Positions 45,087 to 53,866 of a stretch of 64,000 nucleotides of DNA are shown in pieces; position 1 is the stretch's first letter, and each line of letters begins with the position of its first letter. The notes beneath the pieces were generated by a model. That model had not been told where the DNA came from, searched no databases, and saw nothing but the letters and a program-made list of their open reading frames with translations. Origin of the DNA: Blastobasis lacticolella (taxonomy: Eukaryota > Arthropoda > Insecta > Lepidoptera > Blastobasidae); assembly GCA_905147135.1 (NCBI GenBank), contig LR990049.1, positions 9,627,428-9,691,427 on the forward strand. Reading direction: 5' to 3'. The translations under genes and the position numbers were made by a program.

Positions 45087-46054
45087 CTTGCGTCTAACTA
45101 AATTCAACTGGAACAGAATAACTTTGCAAGAGTTTGTCCCTTTTGTATCCCCACAACTATTCCAATAATAAGTTGGTACCTATTAAAACTAATTTATATA
45201 ATATTTAAAAGTATGTACAGTTGATTAACCAACTATAAAAATGTTTAAAGAATTTTATATTAGGTATGCAATTTATGCAGGATTTACGAATATTTGAGAT
45301 TCCTAAACTTGCACTTTTTGCAATGAAATATTTGTATAAATTTAATAGGTTCTTGTCTACAGAAAATGTAATATTACTTTTTACTTATTTTTTATAAATA
45401 GGATAGGAATTACGATAAGAGCGTCGTCGGTGGCCTAATGGTTATTGGGTCCGACTCGTACCCTGAGGTACGGGGTTCGAACCCCAGTACCATAATGTAC
45501 TAATGACTCTTGTCTCAGTTATAATAAGCCGTTTATTTCAGGCATTAAGTATTACAAAGCTTAAAACAATGTTAACAAGCCCATATTTTGTTAGTAATAT
45601 CTTAAACACTAAGTCTTAGTATTTATTTTAGTTTCTTTATTTCCCCTTATTGCGATCCCAGTAATAGTTATGTACATTAGTAGAACATTAACTGATGCTT
45701 TTATGATGAGGGATAACACCGTGAGGAATCCTGCACATTCAGACTCTGTTAAGGTATTAGAGTTTGTATAGTAGGAGCTTTTGCTTTAAATCGGTTACGT
45801 TTAATGGAGAACAAACATGTCGGTGTCTTTTATCTTGTAAACTAAACAATACGGAACCTTAGGGAACTCCGATAAAAGCATTCCTTTAGTTAATATATCT
45901 CCATTCCTTTACTTTAGTGTAAAATTTTACCCATCGACGTTGCACGCTCTGTCTCTGTGCTTATTATTATTTCATACTTTTACATTTTAGCTAAATATGA
46001 CGATCAGTGTAAAGTTAAAATAAAAAAGATGCAGTGAAGTGTATTTTAAAACGC
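45087..46054. other. GILT-3/GILT-4 intergenic region
   Basis: Contains a SINE with a nested insertion (45424-45780), otherwise nothing recognisable. On the minus strand upstream of GILT-3, 'ggatacaaaaggg' at about 45140 is a TATA-like candidate. Confidence 0.55.
45424..45780 (+). mobile_element. tRNA-headed SINE carrying a nested insertion
   Basis: Pol III head: 'tggcctaatggttattgggt' (A-box region) and a perfect B box GGTTCGAACCC at 45474-45484. The body matches the SINE at 15715 until AGTTAT at 45517-45522; it resumes at a second AGTTAT at 45666-45671 with 'gtacattag'. The sequence between (45523-45665) is a minus-orientation LINE-like tail whose reverse strand ends 'atgcctgaaataaacggc'. 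The uninterrupted copy has a single AGTTATGTAC at this point, so AGTTAT is the target duplication. Confidence 0.7.
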
Positions 46055-46394
46055 TTTATTAAATAATACTTAATTCATAATTTTTACACGCTTCAGGTTT
46101 GTTTTTAAGAAGTTTGCAAACTTGCTCTTTTAAAGGAAGATTGTCGTCCGGTTCCTTATTGTTATATAGATAATATGGTACAAATCGATCATCGCTGGGG
46201 TGGCGCCACAATTTCTCCGTTAGTTTGCCATAGTGTACTAATAAACGTTGCCCCTTCGAGCCCTGAGCGCAGTCATTAATAGTTTTGGCGTTCATTTGAA
46301 ATCTTTCAGCACACTGTAAAAAATCGTTTAAAGTTATCAGGGAATATATTCATAGTTGTGGGAGCTGAAAAAAGAGAGGAGCAGGACTGATACC

Positions 46395-46610
46395 CAAGGT
46401 GAATCTCAGCCGTAGGATCAGTAAGACATCTAGAAACTCCGTGGTAAAAGACCAGCGGGAGAGGAAGAGCACTTACGACTTGGAGAGACGATATCTGTCA
46501 TAAAGCCGGCGCTAAGTGGATGCAAGTGGCCTGAAGTGGCCAAGCAAGAAAAACGCGAGTGAAAAGTTAAAGAGGAGGCCGATGTTTACTGGGGAACAAA
46601 GAAAGGCTGA
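46395..46610 (+). mobile_element. RTE LINE C-terminal remnant in GILT-4 intron 3
   Basis: The plus strand retains 'gggagaggaagagcacttac', 'gacttggagagacgatatct' and 'aagtggatgcaagtggcc', corresponding to the RTE pattern GRRS.GRP.TRW.DD and KWMQVA. The same remnant at the same intron position occurs in GILT-5 (50555-50620 with flanks), so it was inherited by duplication. Confidence 0.6.
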
Positions 46611-46914
46611 CATTGATGGATCGAGTAAGTACTGCAGGTACCTTTTCTGTTCCGGAAATATCGGAGCCCAAATCAAAGAGGCATTGCACGACAGACACAT
46701 ACTGCGTAAAGGCTGGCAGCTTGTCCATTACGCATGCGTGTAGTTTATTCCCGAAGCATTCTTTTACACCGTTTTGACAGATCACCAAGGCATTATCGTC
46801 GAAGCTAGAAGCCTGGAAGTCACAATTTAAAATAAATACACATAATAAAAGCTATTACCTACGGTTTGTTTTTTAAATCTGTTTTCTAGTTTAGTTGTCA
46901 CGAACCTTACCTCT

Positions 46915-47062
46915 AATCTTGAAATAAGGAGTGCATTTTGAGTATCTGGTTATATAATTGTAGCCAAGAATCTTGGTATTCTTTCCTGATTGCGTCCACT
47001 GCTTTCGGATTTTTGCATGGGCATTTCGTCTGGCCGTTGGAGCAAAGAGCCTCATTGGTGGC
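46915..47062 (-). other. Open, cysteine-rich segment in GILT-4 intron 2
   Basis: Minus-strand reading gives 'ATNEALCSNGQTKCPCKNPK' and on through 'AIRKEYQDSWLQLYNQILK', 48 codons, ending at a stop just before a GTAAGG donor. A related but frame-broken segment lies at the matching place in GILT-5 (about 51225-51330). It has protein-like composition, but its phase does not fit the phase-0 GILT junctions. It may be a degraded exon of unknown origin or chance. Confidence 0.3.
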
Positions 47063-47255
47063 AATGCTTAATTAAGGCAGAATTGTAGGACTATATTGAA
47101 CTATTTTCGCAACAGCACTGCAGCTGTTTAGAACTATGCTTACTAAGATATAAAAATTGGATATACGCACATTAGCTTTCCCATAGGGATAAGTGTGTAG
47201 GTCGATGTAATCTGATAATTCTTGTACAACGGGGTATACTTCTATCCTGTAGTCA

Positions 47256-47600
47256 TGGATCAGACCCGGCGATATCAATCCATCGCTCCTTGGGAAGGCC
47301 CAAGGAAAGGCCGCGGAGGGCCGCGGGACCTCTTTCCTGATACCGGCAGATTCAGGCACGTATTTTCCACGTATCCCTGGGGCTTACGCAACACGTGACC
47401 GAACCAGCGAAGGCGAGCCTCTTCGATCTTATCCGTGATATCTCTCACACCAAGGCAGCCAAGGGGGGTGTACTCGTTACGTACTTGATCAAGTCGCCTA
47501 ACGCTACACATCCACCGTATGATCTTCATTTCGTCAGGTTTCAACCAGGAAACGCGGAAAACAGTCAATATCATTTATTTATAATCTTGGCTGTGGGTCC
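47256..47600 (-). mobile_element. RTE LINE C-terminal fragment that beheads GILT-4
   Basis: The minus strand reads 'MKIIRWMCSVRRLDQVRNEY', 'LRWFGHVLRKPQGYVEN', 'PVSGKRSRG' and, after a frameshift, 'PKERWIDIAGSDP', the typical RTE C-terminal order. It joins directly to GILT-4 exon sequence at about 47256-47262. The frameshift at 47300-47330 puts one open frame (from 47359) in phase with the GILT remnant. Confidence 0.75.
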
Positions 47601-47889
47601 GCCTTAACCATGATTCAGGGTTTGGTAGATCAGATAATTATAGTGGAGCGACTCAGAAAAACGTCATTGGCACATGGCGGCACTTTTATTAATTTTATTA
47701 TTGTGTATGGCTAACACCATAGTACCTCATTACTATGCCAATACCATCGTCGCTTGATGTGTGGTACTCAGATAAATTTCAGAAATTTCAAAAATGTAAA
47801 AAAGAAACAAAACGTTTTAAATATTGCCTTTAGCCACTTATAGTCTCAGCTTTTCTAACACAAATCAGAGTCACAAATTTATCATCTTA

Positions 47890-48050
47890 TCGTCAATATC
47901 CCGGTTACGCTCTCGCACGTGAGGGCCCATTACAGTAGAGCGAGTGCCATCGGACTACCGATACCCTGTTAATAGGGAACCTGATCAGATTGGATGATTC
48001 AGTAGCCTGAATGTGCAGGTTTCCTCACGATGTTTTCCGCCACCGTAACA
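47890..48050 (-). mobile_element. SINE fragment
   Basis: 'aatatcccggttacgctctc' and 'cctgaatgtgcaggtttcct' match, in reverse, the body of the SINEs at 15715 and 45424 ('cctgcacattcagactctg'). The tRNA head is not preserved. Confidence 0.5.
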
Positions 48051-48059
48051 GCATCGGGT

Positions 48060-48330
48060 GCAAGGGGTGGCGGGGGGGCCGGGTCGGTCTTTTACCTCAA
48101 ACATGGTTGAATTAGTCGATGGCTGGGCCCTGCGTTATACTCGTGAACGGGTGCTGCCTTGGTGTACTGCCTTTCTCTTGCTGTTGTTTTAGGTAGTTGT
48201 CGGCGTTGGGTGTGCGCTCCGCTCCTGGGGCGGCCAACATGTCACTGTGTATTCCCTTACTGCTTTCCTACCTCCTCGTTTTCGATGATTGAAAGAGATA
48301 TTTAATTACCTATTCAGTACGGAAATTATG
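48060..48330 (+). mobile_element. Dispersed element, 5'-shortened copy C
   Basis: Shares 'atggctgggccctgcgttat', 'actcgtgaacgggtgctgcc' and the end 'gattgaaagagatatttaat' with copies A and B, but is more diverged and lacks the minisatellite half. Confidence 0.6.
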
Positions 48331-48507
48331 ATTTTTTTAGCATCGCTTAGTGTTGAACTAATGAACTACATAGGTACATACTTCAGCAAAAGTCATTCGT
48401 TTTCCTTAGTAGTTCCTAAATGAAGGTTTAACTAAGTCTCACCTGTTAATGGCTCACCACACTACCCTACTCACACCAGCACCACTAGTGCCACCACTAG
48501 CGCCACC

Positions 48508-49230
48508 ATTAATTTTCCTTCCTCTCCCACACATGGTGTCTCCTGTCTGCGCTAGGGTAGGGGTAGGGTAGTAGTTAGAGTAGGGGTAGGGTAGGGTAGG
48601 AGTAAGATAGCGGTAAGGTAGTATAGGGTTGGGTAGGGGTAAGATAGTGGTAGGGTCGGGGTAAGATAGTGGTAGGGTAGGGGTAAGATAGTGGTAGGGT
48701 AGGGGTAAGGTAGTGGTAGGGTAGGGTTAAGGCAATGGTAGGATAGGGTAGGGGTAAGGTAGCGATAGGGAAGGGATAGGATAGAGTAGGGTGGTAGCGA
48801 CTACCTACCACATACAGCATGTGTGATGCACGCTCACTTAAAAGTCTGTCTGGCGGTGGCGTGGGGGCCGGGTCGCTCTTTTCCCTCAAATATGGTTGAA
48901 TTGGACGATGGCTGGGCCCTGCGTTATACTCGTGAACGGGTGCTGCCTTGGTGGACTGGCTTACTCTTGCTGTAGTTTTAGGTGGTTTTTCTTAATTACA
49001 CTAGAAATACCTATATAACATAATATAGCGTTCCGGCTCTGCCTGGCATTGTCGAGCACGGTTCGGTCGTGGTTGGCGAGGGGTACGTTATCTACGGCCA
49101 TAGGGTGGTCAGCGTGTCACTGTGTGTTTCCTTCCTACTTTCCAACCCCCCTCCTTTTTGACGATTGAAAGAGATATTTAATGTCCTAATCAATAAAGAA
49201 ATTTTGAATTTGAATTGAATTTGAATTACA
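48508..49230 (+). mobile_element. Dispersed element with G-rich minisatellite, copy B
   Basis: Nearly identical to copy A at 21560-22245 from 'ctctcccacacatggtgtct' to 'caataaagaaattttgaatt', with a (TTTGAA)n-like tail. Differences are a few substitutions, small deletions near 49015 and one additional 22-bp minisatellite unit. High identity between copies 27 kb apart implies recent movement or gene conversion. Confidence 0.7.
48551..48795 (+). repeat. 22-bp G-rich minisatellite, copy B
   Basis: Same unit as copy A (GGTAGGGTAGGGGTAAGATAGT and variants). After the variant GGTAGGGTCGGGG it has an extra GGTAGGGTAGGGGTAAGATAGT that copy A lacks, a clean one-unit length change. G-runs on the plus strand are quadruplex-prone. 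Confidence 0.85.
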
Positions 49231-50014
49231 CCACTACCACCTCACTATCACTGGTAAACCTCGACATGTACTAGCGGCACTGGTACCTATCGCTTACTAG
49301 TCGGATCCGTTAACCGATAGGTAGCCGACGCTTTTAACTCGATTTCAAGACTGCTTCCAACTTTTAATTGAACTAAAATCCTATCTAAGAACATGAAACA
49401 TGGGCTGTCAAGCTCAGGAACGAAGCACTCTAACGATATCTTAATCAAAGATTTCCGTTCAGTAGTTTGAACGACAAGCGATAATATAGATCATTACAAA
49501 ATACAAAGCGCGAAAAGTACCACCCTTCTTTGCAGTTGGGTAAAAAGGATTATCATAACTTAGCGCTATGATTAATACCTGTCTATATAAAAGAAATGTA
49601 GTCTACTTAATGATTTTTCCTATCATAAAAATCCTACTTAGAAGAACAATGATACTGTTAGTCATATTGACATTGATTAAACAGTCATCATGCATACAAC
49701 AATGTAAATAATGCTCTGCACATGATATGACAATCATTACCGAAAGTTAAAGTAACAAATAGTAAAGAGAATAAGTTCTCAAATTAATTATTTTTTTCAT
49801 AACTAGCTGTTATTGCGTTATAGTACCTACTCATCAAGATCATTCCAAAGAGCCCAGACACAATGGGGGTATATTATTGTATTAGTTAGTTCTATAACCA
49901 CCTTCCAACTCCATGATCAGACCAGCTTCATGATACCATATTGAACAGTGCAAGTTAAATAAAATCTTGTAAAATATATGTACTTGTCAAGTGCTTGTTA
50001 AAACGCTTTATTAC

Positions 50015-52674
50015 TTATTTAATTTTTTTACACGCTTCAGGTTTGTTGTTAAGAAGTTTGCACACTTTTGCTTTCAGAGGAAGAGTATCCTCCGATTCCT
50101 TGTTGTTAAAAATATAGTATGGTACAAAACGGAAAGGCGCTTCGCGGCGCCATAACTTCTCCGTTAGTTCGCCGTAGTGTAGTAATAACCGTTGTCCCTT
50201 CTTACCTTCAGCGCAGTCAAGAATAGTAGCGGCGTCCATTTTGAATTTTTCAGCGCACTGGAAAATATCAGTAAATTATCAGGGAAAATATTCATAGTTA
50301 TGGCAGCCGAAAATAGATAGGAGCAGGACTTATAGCCAAAGTAGACCACGACAGTAGGATCTATTAAAATAGAAAAGACTAGTTATAGATGTAGTTAGAT
50401 TGTAAAGGTTGCCTTGAAGAAATCGCTTGTAGCGATAAGGCCGCCTTTGCGCATATGTATTCCTTTTTATTGTAAGTGATTGATATTGTAATATTTTATG
50501 AGCAATAAAGCGTTTATCTATATATCTAGATTGTAGCTTATATAGTACAGCCGTAAGATCAGAAGAACCCGCGGGAGAGGAAGACCACCTACGACTTGGA
50601 GCGACGATATCTTTTTTTTAGTTTTATTTTATACATTATGCCAATGTGCGAGAAAGTTTTAGACGACGAGATTAGTAAGCTGTAATGTGTAACCTTAGCA
50701 AATTATACACCTAAACCTTACCCACTCTATTCACGAAAACCGCATGAAAATCCATTCAGTAGTTTTTGAGTTTATCGCGAATAGACAGATAGACAGACAG
50801 ACGCGGCGTTGGACTTTGTTTTTTTAATATACAGTGGAGAGAGGCTGAAATGGATCGATCGAATATGATTGTATTGCAGGTACCTTATACCTTTTTAGTT
50901 CCGGGAACGTCGGAGCCCTCCTTAAACAGGCATTTCACGACGGGTACATACTTCGTAAAGGCTGGCAGCTGGTCTATTATGCAAGCGTGGATTATATTCC
51001 CGAAGCATTCCATGGACCCGTGTTGGCACTCCACATGGGCATCGTCGCCGGAGCCAGTAGTCTGGTAGTTAAAATTTAAAGAAAATACAAATACATGTAA
51101 GTATGCCTGTTATTGTGCACTATTGTATTGTTATTGTTATAAATAAAAAAAATAAGTTAAGTTATATTGTCTACTGTGTACTAAAAAAGGTGTTCTTCCA
51201 GTTTAGTCCTCAATAAACAGTATCTGCAGCTTCGTGGTAACGAACTTTACCTCGATCTTGAAATATTGCGTTTTTTGAGTCTTGATGTTTTTGATAAAGG
51301 TAACCATAAATCCTGTTATTCTTTCCTAACTGCGTCGATTCAAGTCGACTGTAATCCGATTTTCGTCGAAATGTGAAAATACCGACTCTCCGGCCATTCT
51401 GTATGAGCCGATTCTCTTGACACCTACATAGGTACCAGTGGTGTCATTAGAACTTGGCTCCTTTGGGATGGAATTAAGTAATACCAAGAGACTTATTGGC
51501 GAACAGTAATGGTTGAGGTAAAATTTTTTTAAATTAAACTTGCCAGGCATTTGACCGCCACCTCTCCTGGTGGTAAGTTATGATGCCGCCGAAGATGGAC
51601 CATGCCTGTGTAGGAACAGTCTATATACTTGAGTCTAGCCTTGAAGGCGTCCAGATTATAGTGATCAGGGAACATACATGCAGGCAAAGTGTTTCATTCC
51701 GCTGTCCGCATTATAAAGGTTGAACCAAAGCGGCTCGTGCGGATAGCTGGAAGATCCACGACATAAGGATAAAGCGTTCTCTCGGATCGCGTTTCCCGAT
51801 GGCGGAAAAGGGCCGGCGGTATGAGGCAATTTTTACAATACTTAATAAGATATAAAAAATTGATATACGCACATTAGCTTTTCCATAGGGATAAGTGTAC
51901 AGATCGATGTAATCTGATAATTCTTCTACAACGGGATATAGTTGGTCTCTGTAGTCGTTGACGCAGTCACCACATAGTGTCTCGTAAAGAAGATCAATTC
52001 TGACTTTATCTTCCGCTGTTTGCTGAAAAAAAAAATATAGGTTATGTCTAGGCGTGTTGGGCGAGGCAGATTGGGATTTAAATGTAATATGAGTATATCT
52101 AGAAAGGAACTTTATGATGCTGTTCGCATATTATAAAGTAATAAGAACGTAATGTTAAAATTTGGATTATGGATTAAGCTGACGACATCGTACAAGTTCG
52201 CAGCATTAGTGGGGATCTTGAGACCAGTTGAAACGTTGAAAAGTGCTAAAAATTGTGGTTTGAGGCTGAACGTCGCCAAAACAGAGTAGATAAGTACATG
52301 GCTGGCTGCAGCTTATTCTTAGTATGATGTCATCTCCTACCGCAGCTTGGCGATCATTAAGTCCTTATGGTTACTCAGTTAATTTACGCAGTTAATTTAT
52401 GGCTGTTCTGAATAGAGACTTGGTGTTCATTCCGCAGCACTGTTAAAGATTATTTGGGCCACGGTGTTTTACGTCTGCTTGGTGGCAAAACTGTCATTAG
52501 AACTGCTCGCGCCTCCTCACCTCTCACTTATATTACGTGAGAGTTAGAAAGTATCCGTTATTACGAAACACAGGCTTAGAGAGAACCCATAAAATGGTTT
52601 AACGAGTATAGTATGAATACCGCGATCCCTGCAAACAGCAGCAGCATTGAAGCGGCGATCTTCAGAGGAGACAT
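50015..52674 (-). CDS. GILT-5: lysosomal thiol reductase (GILT family), 4 exons
   Basis: Exons: 52621-52674, 51873-52022, 50891-51061 and 50015-50257, all phase 0, giving 205 aa. Exon 1 encodes the signal peptide 'MSPLKIAASMLLLFAGIA'. Exon 2 has the CXXC site CGDC in 'LLYETLCGDCVNDY' and ends 'YPYGKAN'. Exon 3 carries a perfect signature, CQHGSMECFGNIIHAC. Exon 4 has 'ILDCAEGKKGQRLLLHYGEL' and 'VCKLLNNKPEACKKIK'. An acidic residue inside CXXC (Asp) should change the redox potential compared with CGGC and CGAC; that is inference. A TATAAAA box sits about 90 bp upstream of the ATG, and AATAAA at 50008-50013 lies just past the stop. Intron 2 contains a LINE C-terminal fragment; intron 3 contains two retroposon pieces. 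Confidence 0.92.
50395..50620 (+). mobile_element. Retroposon 3' end inserted into the shared RTE remnant
   Basis: 'aaggttgccttgaagaaatc' to 'gataaggccgcctttgcgca' and a tail with 'gagcaataaagcgtttatct' (to about 50530) match the 22.8 kb copy. It splits the RTE remnant that GILT-4 carries uninterrupted; the RTE resumes as 'gggagaggaagaccacctac'. So it inserted after the GILT-4/GILT-5 duplication. Confidence 0.6.
51530..51840 (-). mobile_element. Jockey-like LINE ORF2 C-terminal fragment in GILT-5 intron 2
   Basis: The minus strand reads 'YPYVVDLPAIRTSRFGSTF', 'RTAEWNTLPACMFPDHYNLD' and 'AFKARLKYIDCS', the usual end of Jockey-group ORF2 (known pattern: R....F..R...LWN.LP..VFP..YNL..FK). A 3' UTR follows toward lower coordinates. 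No stop in about 70 codons, so fairly young. Confidence 0.7.
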
Positions 52675-52763
52675 CTCGCGTCACCTGCGTTACTAGTATT
52701 ATACTATTTGACAGCGGGTAGGCACTGTAATGTAACAATTTATTCTATTCGAAGCAACTGGCT

Positions 52764-52770
52764 TTTTATA
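52764..52770 (-). promoter_or_regulatory. TATA box of GILT-5
   Basis: The minus strand reads CCTATAAAAAGCCAGTTGC; the TATAAAA core lies about 90 bp upstream of the GILT-5 ATG. The following CAGTTGC resembles an arthropod initiator, but at 10-15 bp it is closer to the TATA than usual, so the exact start site is uncertain. Confidence 0.5.
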
Positions 52771-53289
52771 GGCCGAGAATTAATCCGATAATACTAGAAT
52801 TTAGTGTTATTTTTTAAGTTAAATACTGAAGTTAAAAATGTTATGAGTGTGTGTACATCGGCATTAAAATAATGTAGGGCAAATATTCGAGGTAAACATC
52901 GTGATATTGACTTATATTATGAACATAACTTTATGAATATAACAGCTGTTTCATAGTATAAAATACGCAAATACGGAACCATACATGGTATTGTCCGCCT
53001 GTCTGTCGGTCTGTCCGCGGTTTAACTTAGAAAGTCTTGGCAGTGTTGGCACTAGTGAAATTTGCTATGCTTATACCACACAGAAAAAATACAACGTACA
53101 GTTTATATCCACTTACATTTATCGCCGAAAAAGTAATACCTAAAATATTAATTTTTTGTATTTAGTCTGTGGGGTGTCGTTAGATAGCTCTTCTAAAAAT
53201 ATTGAACAGACTTAAGGAAAATTTTAAGATTTAGCGACCCCTTTTCGCAACATTTAGTTTTGCGAAAAGGGCAGTGGATGGACGCGGAT

Positions 53290-53360
53290 CGCCCAAGATC
53301 GAGAAGAAGTGTGCTCTTTGGGGGAGGCCTATGTTCAGTCAGCCTATGTAGTTCAGCTGT
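53290..53360 (+). mobile_element. RTE LINE terminal fragment
   Basis: 'ctttgggggaggcctatgtt' followed by 'cagtcagcctatgtagtt' matches the last coding block of RTE elements (LWG.P.F.Q / SLGEAY.QQ region) seen at 29900 and 57560. Only the end is left. Confidence 0.4.
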
Positions 53361-53611
53361 AGATGCCAATAGGCTGTCCAATCAAACATTTAGCTTTAAA
53401 GTCAACGAGTAATACGTGTCCCCATTCTAAACTGTAATATTTGGATACGTGTAAAGTTTTTAGCATAATATATATGATGCGTCCCTGGAAGTGTTATCAA
53501 TTACAAAATGCTGCATAATTTTGACAATATTTCAATCAAAATCTTCAGTGAGTTTACAGAATATTATTACTAGTGTATCGAAATAACATTTCAAAGTAAG
53601 AAAAAGGTATG

Positions 53612-53866
53612 TTATTCTTCGATGTAGTCACCTTTACACGGATAACTAGAAGAATACGCTCGCTGCACGAATGCGGTCTTATAGTGTTTTGTCCCAATCT
53701 CATCAAAGAGCGATCTGCCATTATTGTTTAGCTGATAATGATACTTTGACCTTATAAATTGACCATATGGAAAATCAATCAAATAAACACATGGGATCCG
53801 ACCGGACCATAGCCATAGATATACTTGGTTGCATTGAATAGTTACATCGTGGTAGTCACTAACCAA
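53612..53866 (-). other. Unrecognised 84-codon open frame
   Basis: The frame has a protein-like composition (Tyr- and aromatic-rich, few low-complexity runs), with segments such as 'YLIDFPYGQFIRSKYHYQL' and 'QRAYSSSYPCKGDYIEE'. I do not recognise the family. There is no paralogue in the window, no clear splice site pairing and no TATA box. It could be a single exon of an unknown gene, a fragment of a mobile element or chance. Confidence 0.25.

Larger units (their letters stand above)
46059..47262 (-). pseudogene. GILT-4: truncated GILT gene, CXXC lost to an RTE insertion
   Basis: Surviving exons: the 3' part of the CXXC exon (about 47173-47262, from 'DYRIEVYPVVQELSDYID' to 'PYGKAN'), the signature exon 46642-46812 and the C-terminal exon 46059-46313 ('CAERFQMNAKTINDCAQGSK', 'VCKLLKNKPEAC'). 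Donors and acceptors are intact. The signal-peptide exon and the CXXC codons are gone; an RTE-LINE fragment takes their place. The signature reads CQNGVKECFGNKLHAC, with Asn for the usual His. AATAAA overlaps the stop (46055-46060). Closest to GILT-5 in sequence and intron content. Without CXXC it cannot be a normal reductase. The exon remnant is in frame with LINE sequence upstream (open from 47359), so a short chimeric protein is possible but unproven. Confidence 0.85.
47601..50010. other. GILT-4/GILT-5 intergenic region, repeat-filled
   Basis: No gene. Antisense SINE pieces lie at 47600-47660 and 47890-48050, copies C (48060-48330) and B (48508-49230) of the minisatellite element follow, and 49230-49980 is unrecognised AT-rich DNA. 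No first exon for GILT-4 was found here; the paralogous exons all contain a run of CTG codons that would be easy to see. Confidence 0.6.

Noticed and set aside
45424..45500. Possible functional tRNA gene
   Set aside because: A and B boxes are present, but the ends do not pair as an acceptor stem and the downstream body matches the SINE at 15715.
47600..48500. Search for a missing first exon of GILT-4
   Set aside because: No ATG followed by the CTG-rich signal-peptide codons typical of copies 2, 3 and 5 was found; the region is SINE and minisatellite-element sequence.
51225..51330. Counterpart of the GILT-4 cysteine-rich segment as a real GILT-5 exon
   Set aside because: It has an in-frame TAA in the matching frame and no matching acceptor, so it is not a usable exon.
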